This document shows, piece after piece, positions 52,295 through 63,480 of a DNA stretch of 64,000 nt; the stretch's first letter is position 1, and each line of letters begins with the position of its first letter. The notes under the pieces were generated by a model. It was not told the origin of the DNA, did not search any database, and saw only the letters and a list, made by a program, of their open reading frames with translations. Origin of the DNA: Agrypnia vestita. Lineage: Eukaryota; Arthropoda; Insecta; Trichoptera; Phryganeidae. The translations under genes and the position numbers were made by a program. The stretch spans positions 62,001 to 126,000 of the forward strand of contig JADDOH010000495.1 of NCBI GenBank assembly GCA_016648135.1. Direction: 5' to 3'.

Positions 52295-53600
52295 AACATT
52301 TAAAAAAAGCCATTCTTACATATAGATTAGTCGTACTTACATGAAAATTGTATGCATCAATAAAGTAGTAAATACCTCGGAGTTTATCCTTCATTCGTTC
52401 CAGACCCTTGGAGTACACCAAACTACTAAAATAAATAAAAGGAAAATGATAAACCCGTTCAAAAACAACTATTGTTATTGGCATGTTACATGACACCTGC
52501 ATTGATGGTGATGTATTAAATAATTTTAATTAATTAGGAACTTTGCATTAACCATTTGGAGTAACTACCCAATATTTTATAAAAAATACAAATGGAAATG
52601 GCTGAGATATATTATTAGAAACAATGTAAACAAAAAATTTAACACATCGCTGGATAATGTGAAAACATGTGACTCAGTAACAAGATGTATTAATTGAGAG
52701 TACAAACGTTTGCACTTCTGGAAAGAGTCATTTAATACTAATGGCGGTAGGTGGAATATTTAAATATTTTTTTACACATTGGAATATGAACTGTGTTTAC
52801 GATGTTTAATAAAAATACATGCGTTTATCAATTAAAATTACATGAGCATCTAGTGGTAAACAGCCAAACAATTTAATGAATTTCTTTAAGATTTGCAAAT
52901 ACAGTTGGCTTTAAAAAAAATAACAAAAGAAAACAAATAATTATCTTGTCTATACACTTTCCATATGACGAACCATCGCTGCGAAACTTTCTTTATTCTT
53001 TTGACTATGCTGCGAAGATCTCTTTTGTTTACTAATTTTTTATTATTTTTTAATTTCCCTCAAATTTTATTATTAATATGTACTTCGTATATGGACTAAA
53101 CGAGTTAATTTAGACTTAATTAAGATTCTTTCAAAACAAATTATAGTACAAAAGGTAGGTACTTATTCTTAATTTATTAATTTTCTGTAATTTTTCTTAA
53201 CAAATATGCAGAGAGTAAAGAGAAAATTTATTTTTCATTAGTATTAATTCCTCCCTTAGCAATATAATGTTGCCAGTTTGCACAAAGGTTTCATTAGTTC
53301 CACTGTTTACCATTGCGCCGCCACGCGCCTCCCTCTTTATTGGAATTGACAGCTGCATTTGTGGAACTATTGGCTCAAGTATCCTATTAAATGAATGTGA
53401 AATTATCGTGACAACGTGGGAAAAGGTTCTCTATCGACAATTAAGTATTTAGTGATAGTGAATTTATGGAATCCATTCCTTGCACTCAAAAATTAATATT
53501 ATGGGAATATAAAGAAATACATACCGAAACATCAAAGGTTTGTGATTTAAACTTATAAGGTAATTAATGACATTGCAATGAAAGCATCACGTTTATTTTA
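52295..53600. other. AT-rich intergenic DNA, nothing recognised
   Basis: Short frame at 53267-53452 without motif. No repeat partners seen. Confidence 0.4.
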
Positions 53601-53601
53601 A

Positions 53602-53870
53602 ACTAGCTATAACCCGTCAAAAATGACGTACTTTTATTATATATTTTTCGCCCGCCTGCGTAGCGTAGTGTAACGTTAGTCATGGACATTATTAAATAGA
53701 GAATTATGATTATTTTGTTCCTTATACCTCATTATTTGAGCCATCTGGTAGCGTTAGTGACGGACATTTTTTTACATATAGAATTATATATTTAGATTAT
53801 TGACCAATGACATATGCAATATGGTATTGGATGCACTTCTTAGTTTTAATTTTCATTTAAACTGAAATAT
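53602..53870 (+). repeat. Family G, long copy
   Basis: CTAGCTATAACCCGTCAAAA, ATGACGTACTTTTATTATAT, CTGCGTAGCGTAGTGTAACG, TTATTTGAGCCATCTGGTAG, CGTTAGTGACGGACAT and GGATGCACTTCTTAGTTTTA, colinear with 46567-46910. A short inner direct repeat (GCGTTAGTGA) is shared. Confidence 0.75.
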
Positions 53871-53874
53871 TAAA

Positions 53875-54620
53875 TAAATCTAAATATTAAAGTACTCCGC
53901 AGAGGGGTCGGAAAGAGGCGGCATTCCTGGCTTCGAAATATCCGGTATAAGAAGCGTGGAAGAGCTGTTCAATATAAATCAGCAATAAAAAACCCTCAAA
54001 TTAATCGAATGTTCAATTCCTAGAGTATAAGTTTTATAGTACTCTGTACCTGTAGACTTTGTTTCACCTGCCAAGAATTGGTACACGGTAATTCTCATCA
54101 CATCATGATTGGTGTTTCTTGAGAATTGTAGGGGCACCGTTTTGTATTTCGGTCCTAGTACCCGAGATTTATGGTTTGTTTCTTCGTAGGTTATTAAGCC
54201 ATTCACAGAAAAACGCATTAGGCCTATAAATCTGAATGCATACCTCAGACAGGTAAACAGAGATGCCGCCATGTGTAAACACTTGCGCTTTAGGATGTGC
54301 CGTGGCGAGAGTCTTGTGTAGGTGTGAGGTGGAAACTACGTTCATTCAACAAGCACGCGGCGAAAATTAAATTATATTTTTATTCAAAAAAACAATTTTG
54401 TAATTAGTATATAAGCCCATCGTTTATGTATTTACATTGAATATTGACTATAATATATACCCTGAATGAATATATGAAGCTACAGTTGTAGTGAAACCCG
54501 GTCGGTAGGTACCAATACGAAAATAAAGTGATGTTAAAACAAAGGTAATTATTTTATCCATACAAATTGTACTTTAACGGTCTGAAATAGTGAGCAGTCT
54601 CAATTTGACTCCTTCGAAAT
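53875..54620. other. Intergenic DNA with an unrecognised 97-codon frame
   Basis: 53979-54272 (-) is open for 97 codons with near-coding composition (FSVNGLITYEETNHKSRVLG). I recognise no family. The codon pattern is not convincing and no splice or promoter context is visible. Confidence 0.25.
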
Positions 54621-54621
54621 G

Positions 54622-54805
54622 TAAGATGGAAGACCTGGCATGATCAGATAAACAAAATTTTAGAGGACGGCCCTGTTAAAAGTGTTAAAAAAGAGAGATT
54701 GTGAGAAAATGCATAAAAGTGGACGAGGCAAGAGTAGTGTAGGTACTAGGACAGAATAATATGGAATTCGATCCCATCTTGGAAACGGTGTGATGGTAAA
54801 TTGGT
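54622..54805 (+). mobile_element. Family R 3' scrap
   Basis: KTWHDQINKILEDGPVKSV, then RIVRKCIKVDEARVV and the degraded terminal region GTRTE...GNGV. About 55 codons, frameshifted. Confidence 0.75.
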
Positions 54806-54829
54806 AAGTTATTTCGACACGTTGGATCT

Positions 54830-55150
54830 CTGGAGATGACTGTTACATATCCCGTAAGCAACAGCGCTCCAACTCTATGATACTACACAAAAATTTTCTT
54901 TCTTCCAATACGTTGGCCACGGTAGTGTTAATATGTAAGCATAGAAAAGGAAATTATCTTGGACACAACCTTAGGATAACGAAGTCCTGGATGAACACCT
55001 CAGCAATGGATGCCTTGCATCTGGTTGAAGAAGCCATGGAGTAAGCTGTGAGGACGACCGAGAACCAAGACATGAGCCGTGTCTCATTTGATTTAAGGCC
55101 ACAATATAAAATAAATATCTAAATCTAATCCGAATGAGGAAAGTTACATG
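54830..55150 (+). mobile_element. Possible LINE ORF fragment, family unknown
   Basis: Broken frames give LATVVLIC, KGNYLGHNLR, LHLVEEAME and SRVSFDLRPQY. The general look is of an RT tail following family R, but no diagnostic motif is intact. Confidence 0.3.
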
Positions 55151-55499
55151 TTTATTTCGCTTCTGAATAATCATATATGTACCTAACTCTTTATTAACCC
55201 TTGCACTTCGTGCTTGGAATCACTTTTTTTAGGCTGCCAGATCTACCTCTCTTCATTTTGTGGAGATCCTTTCTCATAAAGGACTTCCAGAAGGAAGGAA
55301 CCATTGTTTTATCCATGGGTATACACAGAATACGACGTCAATACACTTTTAAGGTGTCAATATTTTTATTTATTTCTTTCTCAGAATTCAAGATTCACTC
55401 CTCAAAGATCTGTAGATAATATCAGAGATTGAGTATTTCAAATTTGATTAAAAAAAAATTGTGATCATCATTAAAATATAACTAATATGTATGTAATCT

Positions 55500-55826
55500 G
55501 TAAATAATAATATTTGATTATTTATATAGCGCCATTTTTGTGAAAATTTCACCTCAAGGGCGCTTAACACACAAAAAACTCTTACATACTAAAATCATAG
55601 AATATCAAAATGAGAAATAAAATGAAAAAGAAAAGAGAAAGAAAAATAGCTCGTAACATTAAATAGTAAAAGAAAACAACGAATATTAAAAAGGTTCTCG
55701 GAAGGATTTTGTAAACAAATGCGTTTTAAGTACTTTCTTAAATAAAGTCTCTGAATCCGTGTTTCTTATTAGGGAGGGCAAAGAGTTCCACGATTTGGGA
55801 CCCGCCACCGCAAATGTAAGTGAGTG
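55500..55826 (-). mobile_element. CR1/L2-like LINE 3' fragment
   Basis: Minus strand: VAGPKSWNSLPSLIRNTDSE, TLFKKVLKTHLFTKSF (the W N.LP..IR...LFK..LKTHLF signature), a UTR, then GCGCCCTTGAGGTGAAATTT and AATGGCGCTATATAAATAAT with an ATT-type tail. Signature better kept than in 14038-14335; ORF open over about 35 codons. Confidence 0.8.
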
Positions 55827-55966
55827 AAATTATAATTTTATATTTTACTATTAAGTTTTGAAAGTAGGTATCAGCATGATAGGTGAAATAGGTACTTAAC
55901 AGTTAATACCAGGTAAGAGATTCCAATACTCTCGAAACTTAAGTAGTAAAATATAAAATTATAATT
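55827..55966. mobile_element. Small foldback element
   Basis: Ends AAATTATAATTTTATATTTT, ACTATTAAGTTTTG and CGAAACTTAAGTAGTAAAAT, ATAAAATTATAATT are inverted over 33 bases with 2-3 differences. 140 bases, no ORF, abuts the 5' side of the LINE fragment. Confidence 0.7.
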
Positions 55967-55969
55967 GAA

Positions 55970-56405
55970 CACGCATAGTTTATGTTATTCACCCAATTTA
56001 ATAATCATTATAAACAATCTCTACCACGTACACGTCAAATCATTAAATAATATAATATAAACAATATAAAGTTTTTTTTTAGATGAACGGACTATATTTC
56101 ATTCTGGCCACACCTGTGGATGTGTTCTCTACAATGGACCTCTCAGGTACTGTATCCACATCCACACAGGCTGTGCACAGGTAGAATCAAAAGGCATTAA
56201 CTGTGTTCCTCCTGTAGCCTTACCTCAAAGAAACCACCATAAATTAAAGTGCAATGACATTTTTTAAAAGGATAATATTTTTCTTACCACTACTGCCTTT
56301 TCATTGTAAAACGATCTCGTACATTTCATGCGAAGTAATCGTTGAATTATTACGAATGCTGGCATAAGTTGAAATGTAATTTTTTTTCTAAATAATTAAA
56401 ATAAA
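55970..56405. other. Intergenic DNA; E-box pair near 56110-56190
   Basis: CACACCTGTGGATGTG and CCACATCCACACAGGCTGTG are loosely inverted. No gene. Confidence 0.35.
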
Positions 56406-56408
56406 TAT

Positions 56409-56720
56409 TATATATATATATATATATATTATTTGTTTTAATCTACTATATTTATTAATTACACCTACATGTTTCGGAAAAACCTTTCCATCGTCAGGGT
56501 GTTTTATACCTATATGTATGTCAAAATATCAAAATGAACTATGTCTTTTGTTTGGGTTTTCTAAATTAATTAAGATTTTTTTTTTTTAAATATTATTGCT
56601 GAAATTCTTGATCACACAAAATTATTGGAAATTATTTTAGAATTCGACGATGAAAAGGATTTCCCCAAATATGTAGGTGTAATTAATAAATATAGTAGAT
56701 TAAAACAAATAATAAAATTT
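56409..56720. repeat. Penelope-like inverted pair with hammerhead-like motifs, family C
   Basis: A (TA)n run (56409-56429) precedes the left arm 56428-56502. The right arm is about 56640-56716. About 43 outer bases (ATTTGTTTTAATCTACTATA TTTATTAATT) are inverted copies. The left arm carries a complete motif (separate entry); the right arm motif is decayed (GACGATGAAAAGGATTTCCC). The motifs point outward. A third copy is at 12630-12800. Confidence 0.65.
56461..56502 (-). ncRNA. Hammerhead-like motif, family C, best copy
   Basis: Minus strand: stem I ACACC, core CTGACGA, one extra T, stem II GGAAA..TTTCC, core GAA, stem III ACA/TGT without loop, H17 = A, stem I GGTGT. All core positions and all three stems are present. 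The extra base before stem II is as in family D. No host ORF is attached. Confidence 0.6.
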
Positions 56721-56724
56721 AAAA

Positions 56725-58145
56725 TGTCAATCTACAAAGATGCTAAACCAATCGAAAAAAAAATGAATTAAAAATATATATATATGAAAAATAGGAAAAG
56801 CCCTCAATAATGACGGAAAAACCAAAAAATATTAAAGATCAACTAAAATAATAAAATATTATTTTTTTATCTAAAAATTACAAATAGACTGATGTAACTA
56901 TCTACCCACATTTTTACCGCGTGTTGTTTTAATTTTGGGATAAATTTTTATGGTTGAATATTTCTGAAAGACAATTTATGTATTTAATAAAAAACAATTA
57001 CGCGATATATACCTCAATCAAATCTTAACGTATTTTAAAATTTCGCATTTTATAATGTGTTTAATTATTATGTATTTATTTATTATTTATTGTATGTATT
57101 ATTTATTATGTTTGTAAATAATGTACAAAAATAAAATTAAGTAAATAAATACTCATTTAGTAAGCAAATCTTTACCACAAATTGAATAATGGTTTATAAA
57201 TAAATTACACATTTTTTCTTTCATCTGTCAATATTGATAGTTACATATTATGCAATTACATATTTAGTGTGATCGATCGCGTGTCGATCGACAATATTCC
57301 ACGCTCAAAATTATTGTGACAGATTCGATATGAGCATTTGTTTAAAATGACGGATTGAAATATATAATGCTGCTATTTTCTAATAGACCTGTTTCATAAT
57401 TACACAATGTTTTGCTCTTTGTAATAGATAACGAATCCAAATTTTCAATTTTTTGTTGTTTTACATTAGTATGTAGGCGGACGGATATAGGTACAAGAAA
57501 ATTAAGATTATATCCGTATAACTTATTTTTTAATATTTACTTTTCATCATTCGAAATTTCCATACAAAGTATTTTTAATCAATAAGTTTTCCTTGAAGTC
57601 CTTTTTATCTCTTGTTGTACAACGCCCTACGATTCGTGTAAATTGTTTAATTTGCTTCCATCTACCTGACTGTACCTGTCGGACATTTCTGCACGGACTA
57701 GGAGTTGAATCCTATCTATTACATTCATCTCGACCTTACACACATTCTTAAACATTCGTGTTTCATTGACAAAAATCTGTAAGCTCGTCTCAAATAATTG
57801 AGTTTATCATATTGATGACATTTTCCACCATGATGAAAATATATTGAATAAATGTTATGCGACCTTGTATGACATCTTAGAATAATCGGCATTTAAATAA
57901 TGGGCCAGCAAAAAAAAATTGTTTATCCCGAACTAAATTTAAAAATGGAAAAAGTCGTTATAAATTATTACTTATTATATAACTTTTTTACAGAAGTCAT
58001 GGGTAAATTACTTAATTGTGTGTGATTTCTTTTCAAATGGCATAAGTATAAAATATAACAAAATACTTTCACTCTTTTATGCATATATAAACTTTAGTCA
58101 CTGAAACAGCATCGTCATTGAATTACATTATGCAAATAAAAGTTT
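56725..58145. other. AT-rich intergenic DNA, nothing recognised
   Basis: A GATCGATCG cluster at 57271-57290 is the only visible pattern. Confidence 0.4.
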
Positions 58146-58147
58146 TA

Positions 58148-58212
58148 GATCATAGAAGAGTATGGCGTTCTGTCCACTCTGCCTACCCCTACGGAGAAAT
58201 GGTGTGATGGTA
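58148..58212 (+). mobile_element. Family R terminal scrap
   Basis: ATCATAGAAGAGTATGGCGT, TCTGTCCACTCTGCCTACCC, CTACGGAGAAATGGTGTGAT is the last 20 codons and stop of family R (RRVWRSVHSAYPYGEMV). Confidence 0.75.
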
Positions 58213-58214
58213 TC

Positions 58215-58845
58215 TTAAGTCTGGGTAAAGTATGTAACATCGCTATAAATAAACCATTGTGAAATTTCAAAATAAATAACCCTTTTTCGTCGGGGGCAAG
58301 TGATTGTACCTACATATAAAATTTATCGATATATTTTTTCAATTCGTATAGGTATCTAAAAACTTGGTTACTCTTATGTGAACCTGTAAATATTTTACAT
58401 CTTCCTTAACTAGATCATGCAATACCACATTAAAAAAAAATGTGCACATAAGTAGGGATTACAATTTTTTATTTTAAATATTAGTTATCGTTTAATGCGC
58501 ATTGAGGTAAAGTTCCACTTTATAAATAATGTAATGTTACTAATATTATTAAATAACTAAATATTTAACTATTTTATCGAACAATATTTGTGTTTTCCCA
58601 CAGTTAGGAAACTTAAAAATGTATTCTAGTTAAATTGTTAAAATGCCTTACCACAAAGTTACCGCTAGTATTATTAAATAACATCTCCATTCATTGAAAG
58701 AAAAACGAAAGTGTTCGGTGATTCAATGAATTTTGATTCATGTTTTTAAATTGTTTTTACTAATGTTATTATAGTTTAATGCGGGGAGAAAGTTACCTGT
58801 ATTATATAATATAAAGGAAGCCCCGTTTTCTACCTGCCAAACAAC
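58215..58845. other. AT-rich intergenic DNA, nothing recognised
   Basis: No element identified. Confidence 0.4.
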
Positions 58846-58849
58846 AAAC

Positions 58850-59085
58850 AACAGATACCTTCGCATCTCAGGCGACTCGCCCACCTGCAATCTCGTCTCG
58901 CGGTACCTGTCCTTCTTAGTAAATTGATTTGTGGGTTCCGAGTGTCGAACCCCCAGTGACCTTTCTTGTCTCAGAGAAAAACGTTTCTTGGAAGAATTTA
59001 ATCGCTCGTACGAATTCCGCACAGACACGTAATTAACCTTTTCCAGAGAAATTCACAGCTTTGACGCACGTGGTGCGGCTACCTA
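58850..59085. promoter_or_regulatory. GC-elevated non-coding block, candidate cis-regulatory element
   Basis: CACCTGCA (about 58880), CGGTACCTGTCC (about 58902), CACGTAATTAACC (about 59026) and GCACGTGGTGC (CACGTG at about 59067). The minus-strand 96-codon frame has no motif. Lies 2.1 kb upstream of the emc start. Confidence 0.35.
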
Positions 59086-59089
59086 TCCG

Positions 59090-59760
59090 TATTTATTTAG
59101 CTTTCCATTTAATGCCTTGGATTATAATAATTTCGTGGGAATTTCATACATGTGCATGCAGGTGTTAACTGTGTCATAATAAAAAAATAACCTGTTTGAT
59201 ATAAGAAACCACCGTGCTGTGGACATTAGTGTTTATTTTGTTGTATATAACTCACGTGTAATTATAACTTATTAATAAGATTACATAACATAATGCATGT
59301 ATATTGAAATGAAATAATTATACAAATATTTTGAACAGCAATCTTCTTCGCGGTCTGTGGAATAATTGAACTGCTCGATTGCACAATTTAAAGTCGCTAA
59401 ATAAATACTCGTAACTTGTGTGTTATGTACTTTAATTTCTGAATAAAAAAATAAAATGATATAGAATTTTTCTCGATCTATATTCTACATTATTTAGGCA
59501 AGTCATGGTAAGCCGCGCTATTTTGAGGTCGTAAATTGCGTTTGGACCAATTAAAAAAATACCTTAATATTATATACGTAGGTATATGATATTGATATTG
59601 TAAATGAAAATGTACCAATAATAACCAAAGTCACGTTAAAATTTAAAAAATATATAAATAATGTAAAAAATTAAATTTTTTAATTTTTATATTTTTTGCT
59701 ATACGATTTTTTTTCTACATTAACATCCATTTTATAAATATTAAAGACGTTATATAGACG
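59090..59760. other. AT-rich intergenic DNA, nothing recognised
   Basis: No element identified. Confidence 0.4.
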
Positions 59761-59761
59761 T

Positions 59762-59845
59762 CGATTAAGTAGTGTACCAAGATATAAGAATGTGACGTTC
59801 TATCCTCTCTGCCTGCCTCTGAGAGGGAAGGGCGTGATGATTAGT
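59762..59845 (+). mobile_element. Family R terminal scrap
   Basis: GTGTACCAAGATATAAGAAT, GTGACGTTCTATCCTCTCTG and CCTGCCTCTGAGAGGGAAGG: VYQDIRM.RSILSACL.EGKA. Terminal 27 codons only. Confidence 0.65.
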
Positions 59846-59849
59846 TATT

Positions 59850-60655
59850 TTTTCTATAAGATGCCGAAAACTAAAAAAAAATTAATATTGCTAATTGAGT
59901 GACGTAAAGTAAATGAAAATGTAGTGAAAATTTTAATCGTTAAAAAATCCAGTGAATAATTATTTAATGTATTGTCATAGGTACTTAATAAAGTATTATG
60001 TTTGTAAGTAGGTACATGATTTAGGTATAAATGGTATGCTAATTAGAGATTGACACAAATATGCATAGGTACCTATATCAAATATTGCATCGAATGTTTA
60101 ATGTAGATTAGGAGTTTCTACGAAAATGAATATATCATTTATATATATAATCAATTAAGAATATAATTCTTTTTGGTGAGGTGTACACACACAAAAAATA
60201 TCGATTTGTAAACATTTATGTACTATTGTAGAAAAAAAAATATACCTATATATATTATTAATTAAATAAAAAATAAAAATAAAGTATAACATTTTTTTGT
60301 ATAATTTGGTTTAAAATATTTCTAATAATAAAAGATTTTTAAAATGTAGACTTTTTGTGCCGAGGTATTTAATTATTCAAAATAAAACTTATTTTAGTAT
60401 TGTCTTTTATTATAATCTTCAATTTGTATGTTCTGGAATTAGGAACACTGAATTGACATTAACCGGTCGATTTAATATTATCACGAAGGTAGTCTATCAA
60501 ACGGCAGCTCTCGGTACTTCAAGAAATAACTGAATTTATAGCTGATATCATAAATGTAAACTTTGTAAAAGTAACTGCCAAATACTTATAGTATAATGGT
60601 AGGTATATATACGTAGAGGCGATAGAAAAATAATATTGTAAGTATGTAAATCATA
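59850..60655. other. AT-rich intergenic DNA, nothing recognised
   Basis: No element identified. Confidence 0.4.
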
Positions 60656-60657
60656 TT

Positions 60658-60765
60658 TGCAACGGATAAAGCTTCAGCAGTTGAGCGTAGTTGGAAGATG
60701 TATCAATGCAGACGAGGCAAGGTTGTTTGAACAGGACAAATACCGATGGGGTATTTTGATTACCT
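60658..60765 (+). mobile_element. Family R scrap
   Basis: AACGGATAAAGCTTCAGCAG, TGAGCGTAGTTGGAAGATGT, ATCAATGCAGACGAGGCAAG parallels LNNRRA..RCMNVDEARVV. Short and diverged. Confidence 0.5.
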
Positions 60766-60889
60766 AAAAATGTATATTTGAATAAATTATTTACCTCGAG
60801 GCACCATGACGCAAAATAAAATAAGTATGCAAAAAATAATGGAATAATAATATAATAAAATGACGTGTAACGACGCTGTCCGTGCACAG

Positions 60890-61195
60890 TACGGAGAGGA
60901 ACGACACTCGATTCTCGATTTGCATTTCAATAATCCGCTCGGCCTACCGCGGGCCATGGGAAAAAATCAAAGCAGAAGCATTCCACCGAGTCAATTCAAA
61001 AATCACAATCGAGCTCAGAACAGGTAGTTTGCCCCCCGTTTCCCTCTCAGACGTCACAACGCCACCTTCCCATTGGCCGAGACGGCGCCTCCGAACGCCC
61101 TGGCGTTTAGATTCGGCGCTCCGATAGGTCCGCCGCTCAGTAGTGGGGGCCGTCGGCGCGAAGCTATAAAATGCGGAGTATGCGCCGCACACGTC
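60890..61195 (+). promoter_or_regulatory. emc: emc upstream and core promoter
   Basis: GC-rich region ending in a TATA box TATAAA (61165-61170) and an initiator TCATTC (61194-61199), with A+1 expected at 61196, 31 bases from the TATA start. Upstream are an inverted CCAAT box CCATTGG (61070-61076), an octamer ATTTGCAT (60918-60925, POU-type) and ATCAAAGC (about 60967, TCF-type). No DPE where it would be expected. Site meanings are established for the factor families; use here is inference. Confidence 0.65.
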
Positions 61196-61390
61196 ATTCA
61201 TCAGTCGACTGCCGAGTCGCGCGCGCTGTGTCAAGCTCGAGCTGTTCACTCGCGATACTATTGATCTGTCAATTTCGATAACAGAAACTGCGGGACTTTC
61301 GTGATTCTGATTACTCCGCTTGTGTTTGTGAGAAGTGTCGAGTGACTTATTTTTTTGAAACCATTTTTTGAAGATTACCCGCGATCCAAG
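61196..61390 (+). other. emc: emc 5' UTR
   Basis: About 195 bases between the predicted start site and the ATG. It contains no upstream ATG, so the first ATG of the transcript is the one at 61391. TTG codons extend the same frame upstream (from 61355) but are not a likely start. Confidence 0.6.
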
Positions 61391-61771
61391 ATGAAGGCCA
61401 TAACTGCAGTTTGCGCCACGGGAGCACCCGTACCCCCCATCGCCTCCGGGAGGGTGCAGAGGGCGAGGGGAGGAGAGAACGCCGAGATACAAATGTACCT
61501 GTCAAAGTTGCAAGACCTGGTGCCGTTCATGCCGAAGAACAGGAAAATCTCCAAGCTGGAAGTGATCCAACACGTGATAGACTATATCTGCGAGCTTCAG
61601 ACTGCCCTGGAGACGCATCCTGCGGCGGGGGCCTTCGACGCTGCCTCGGTGCTGGGTCCTGTGCCGGCCATGGCGCCCCGGAGGCCTCTGGGCCCCCTGG
61701 CCCAGACCAACTCCCTGCTCACAGCTGCCCCCGCGCCGATGTCACCTCCCTCACCACACAATACACACACG
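61391..61771 (+). CDS. emc: extra macrochaetae / Id-type HLH protein, exon 1 (partial gene)
   Basis: Emc (Id in vertebrates) lacks a basic DNA-binding region. It pairs with bHLH activators such as Daughterless and proneural proteins in the nucleus and keeps them off E-boxes, limiting neural, muscle and sex-determination programmes (known for the family). This exon gives 127 residues. The N-terminus [13 protein letters not shown] and the GRVQR block match insect Emc. The HLH spans about residues 31-72: helix 1 [17 protein letters not shown], loop MPKNRKIS, helix 2 [16 protein letters not shown], followed by TALETHP and FDAAS, all typical of Emc. No basic stretch precedes helix 1. The ATG has A at -3 and is the first in the leader. 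The exon ends ACG|GTAAGA (phase 0), so the Pro/Ala-rich tail ([20 protein letters not shown]) continues in an exon outside the window. Base use is far richer in GC than the surroundings. Confidence 0.93.
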
Positions 61772-61964
61772 GTAAGAATTTGTTCAAAATTAACTACATT
61801 TTCAGTTTGAACCGACCTTCTTCACACCATGGATTATTATTAACCGCCAGTATATCTTGTTTAATAATATTTCTTAGAAATAAAACTTCGTGTTTCATGT
61901 CAATCTACAAAAATACGTTAGTGACTATCCTGTTTACCAAATTTCATCAAACATTTTCCAAGAA

Positions 61965-62130
61965 GCAATTAGCCGCGATCGGTTGCCCAAGATCTTTCGA
62001 TGTCCGGCGTGTTTTTCTCGCGATTCGGTTCCCTGTCATCTCGCGGTCCTCGCGGATGACGTATCACGTCTTCGGGCCGCAATCTTTGCACCTGCGGAGA
62101 TGACGAAAACCGAAATCGCGGTTGTTTATC
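61965..62130. promoter_or_regulatory. GC-rich block in emc intron 1
   Basis: CCGCGATCGGTTGCC, TCTCGCGATTCGG, CTCGCGGTCCTCGCGGATGA, GCACCTGCGGAG (E-box CACCTG) and AAAACCGAAATCGCGG. Repeated TCGCG words; overlapping frames are open on both strands because of composition only. Candidate intronic enhancer. Confidence 0.35.
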
Positions 62131-63199
62131 CGACAACACCTGCGAGTCTATTCCTTGCCAAGACTTCAAATTCGTTTCGAAAGTGGAAAGTGCCCGTATA
62201 GTTTTGTCACTTGGAACAAAAAATGTGTTCATTGCTACAAAAGTTATTGCACGCTTTGGGTCGTTGAAATTATCGTATTCTGTGCACATTCCACGCCATT
62301 AAATACACAACTTTCTACACTATTTATATTATCTATTATGTACATGTATGTTACACGTATATAATATTACTTACGTATACTTTTTTTAGTTTCTTTGATT
62401 TACAGGAAGCAACCTTAAAGTTTTTTATTGAATTGTGTAATACATTATAAAATAGAAAATACCTTCGTACTTATCATATTTTATTTTAATACAATGCTAA
62501 ATAATTGATTTCAAAGTATACGTAATGTTAAAGAAACTTCTAAAAATTATAGTATTTACCTCTGTCTGGACTTTGATACGCAGTTTCTTTAATGTTTACG
62601 ATAATTGACATACTAAGCAGCACATTTTTGTTTACGCCGCGATTTATTATATTTTTGGTCAAGTTTGACACATGTACAAAAAAATTACCACCGAGAAATG
62701 AATCTTGAATACAACGATATAAAAATTTCGCACACAATATACGAGCAATATTTTAGTTGGTAATGCATCTTAAGTATAGCAATAAAAAAATATATCCGAA
62801 GCAAATTTTTACACATTTATAAACTCTACAGTTACACGAAACTTTAATATATGGACTAAATTATCTATTTTTTTTATTATTAACATGATGCTTTTAATTC
62901 ATCCCCATCTAATTGATATATTTGATTTGATTCGAGACGAATAAAATGATGAAAACCATGCAGTAATTTTGACAAGGTTTCAGTCATTGAAATAGGTTAC
63001 TTTCTTGATACTCCAACGTTTTACAGAAGATTGTCAAAAACATTATGAGAAGATGAAATGCAAACTTTGATTATTTTCTATTCAAAATTTATTTTTTCGT
63101 CTTCTTTTTTCTCCCGAAGTCTTATCCTAACTTAATCTCGAACTAGTGCACGGCAGTTAAACGGATTATTTGATTTTCCGTTGAAATAAATAATTTTGT

Positions 63200-63480
63200 C
63201 CGTTATCAGATTCGTAAGTATACAAGATCGATCCGACCCTGCCGTCCGATCTGGAGTTGGCGCCGACAACTTCTCGGATGACCATAACAAAAAACATAAA
63301 TCTATCGGGCGCAAGTATGGGTGGATCCACCCACGGAGAGTCGGCAGCGCGCACACCAGCGCAGCGCCAGCGCGGCCGTGCAAGGCGTGTTTGTTTTCAA
63401 TGCTATCCGTCGGCCTCCCGGGTAATTGCCGTGGACACCTGCGCGGCTGCGTTTAACATCATTTACATACAGGGAGGGAG
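63200..63480. promoter_or_regulatory. GC-rich block in emc intron 1, second
   Basis: Contains the palindrome GGGTGGATCCACCC (63320-63333), GCGCGCACACCAGCGCAGCGCC and GTGGACACCTGCGCGG (CACCTG). Frames of 86 and 138 codons (+) and 83 (-) overlap here and match nothing; an alternative first exon cannot be excluded. Confidence 0.3.

Noticed and set aside
52098..52502. 134-codon minus-strand frame
   Set aside because: Lies half in a GC island and half in AT-rich DNA, with the amino-acid composition changing accordingly; no motif or splice context.
53979..54272. 97-codon minus-strand frame
   Set aside because: Closest to looking like a real peptide of the unexplained frames, but no family, signal or promoter can be recognised.
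60944..61492. 182-codon open frame on the minus strand across the emc promoter
   Set aside because: Composition-driven frame antisense to promoter, leader and exon; Arg/Ser-rich with no motif.
61411..62103. 230-codon open frame on the plus strand
   Set aside because: Overlaps emc exon 1 in another frame and runs into the intron; open because of high GC. No family motif.
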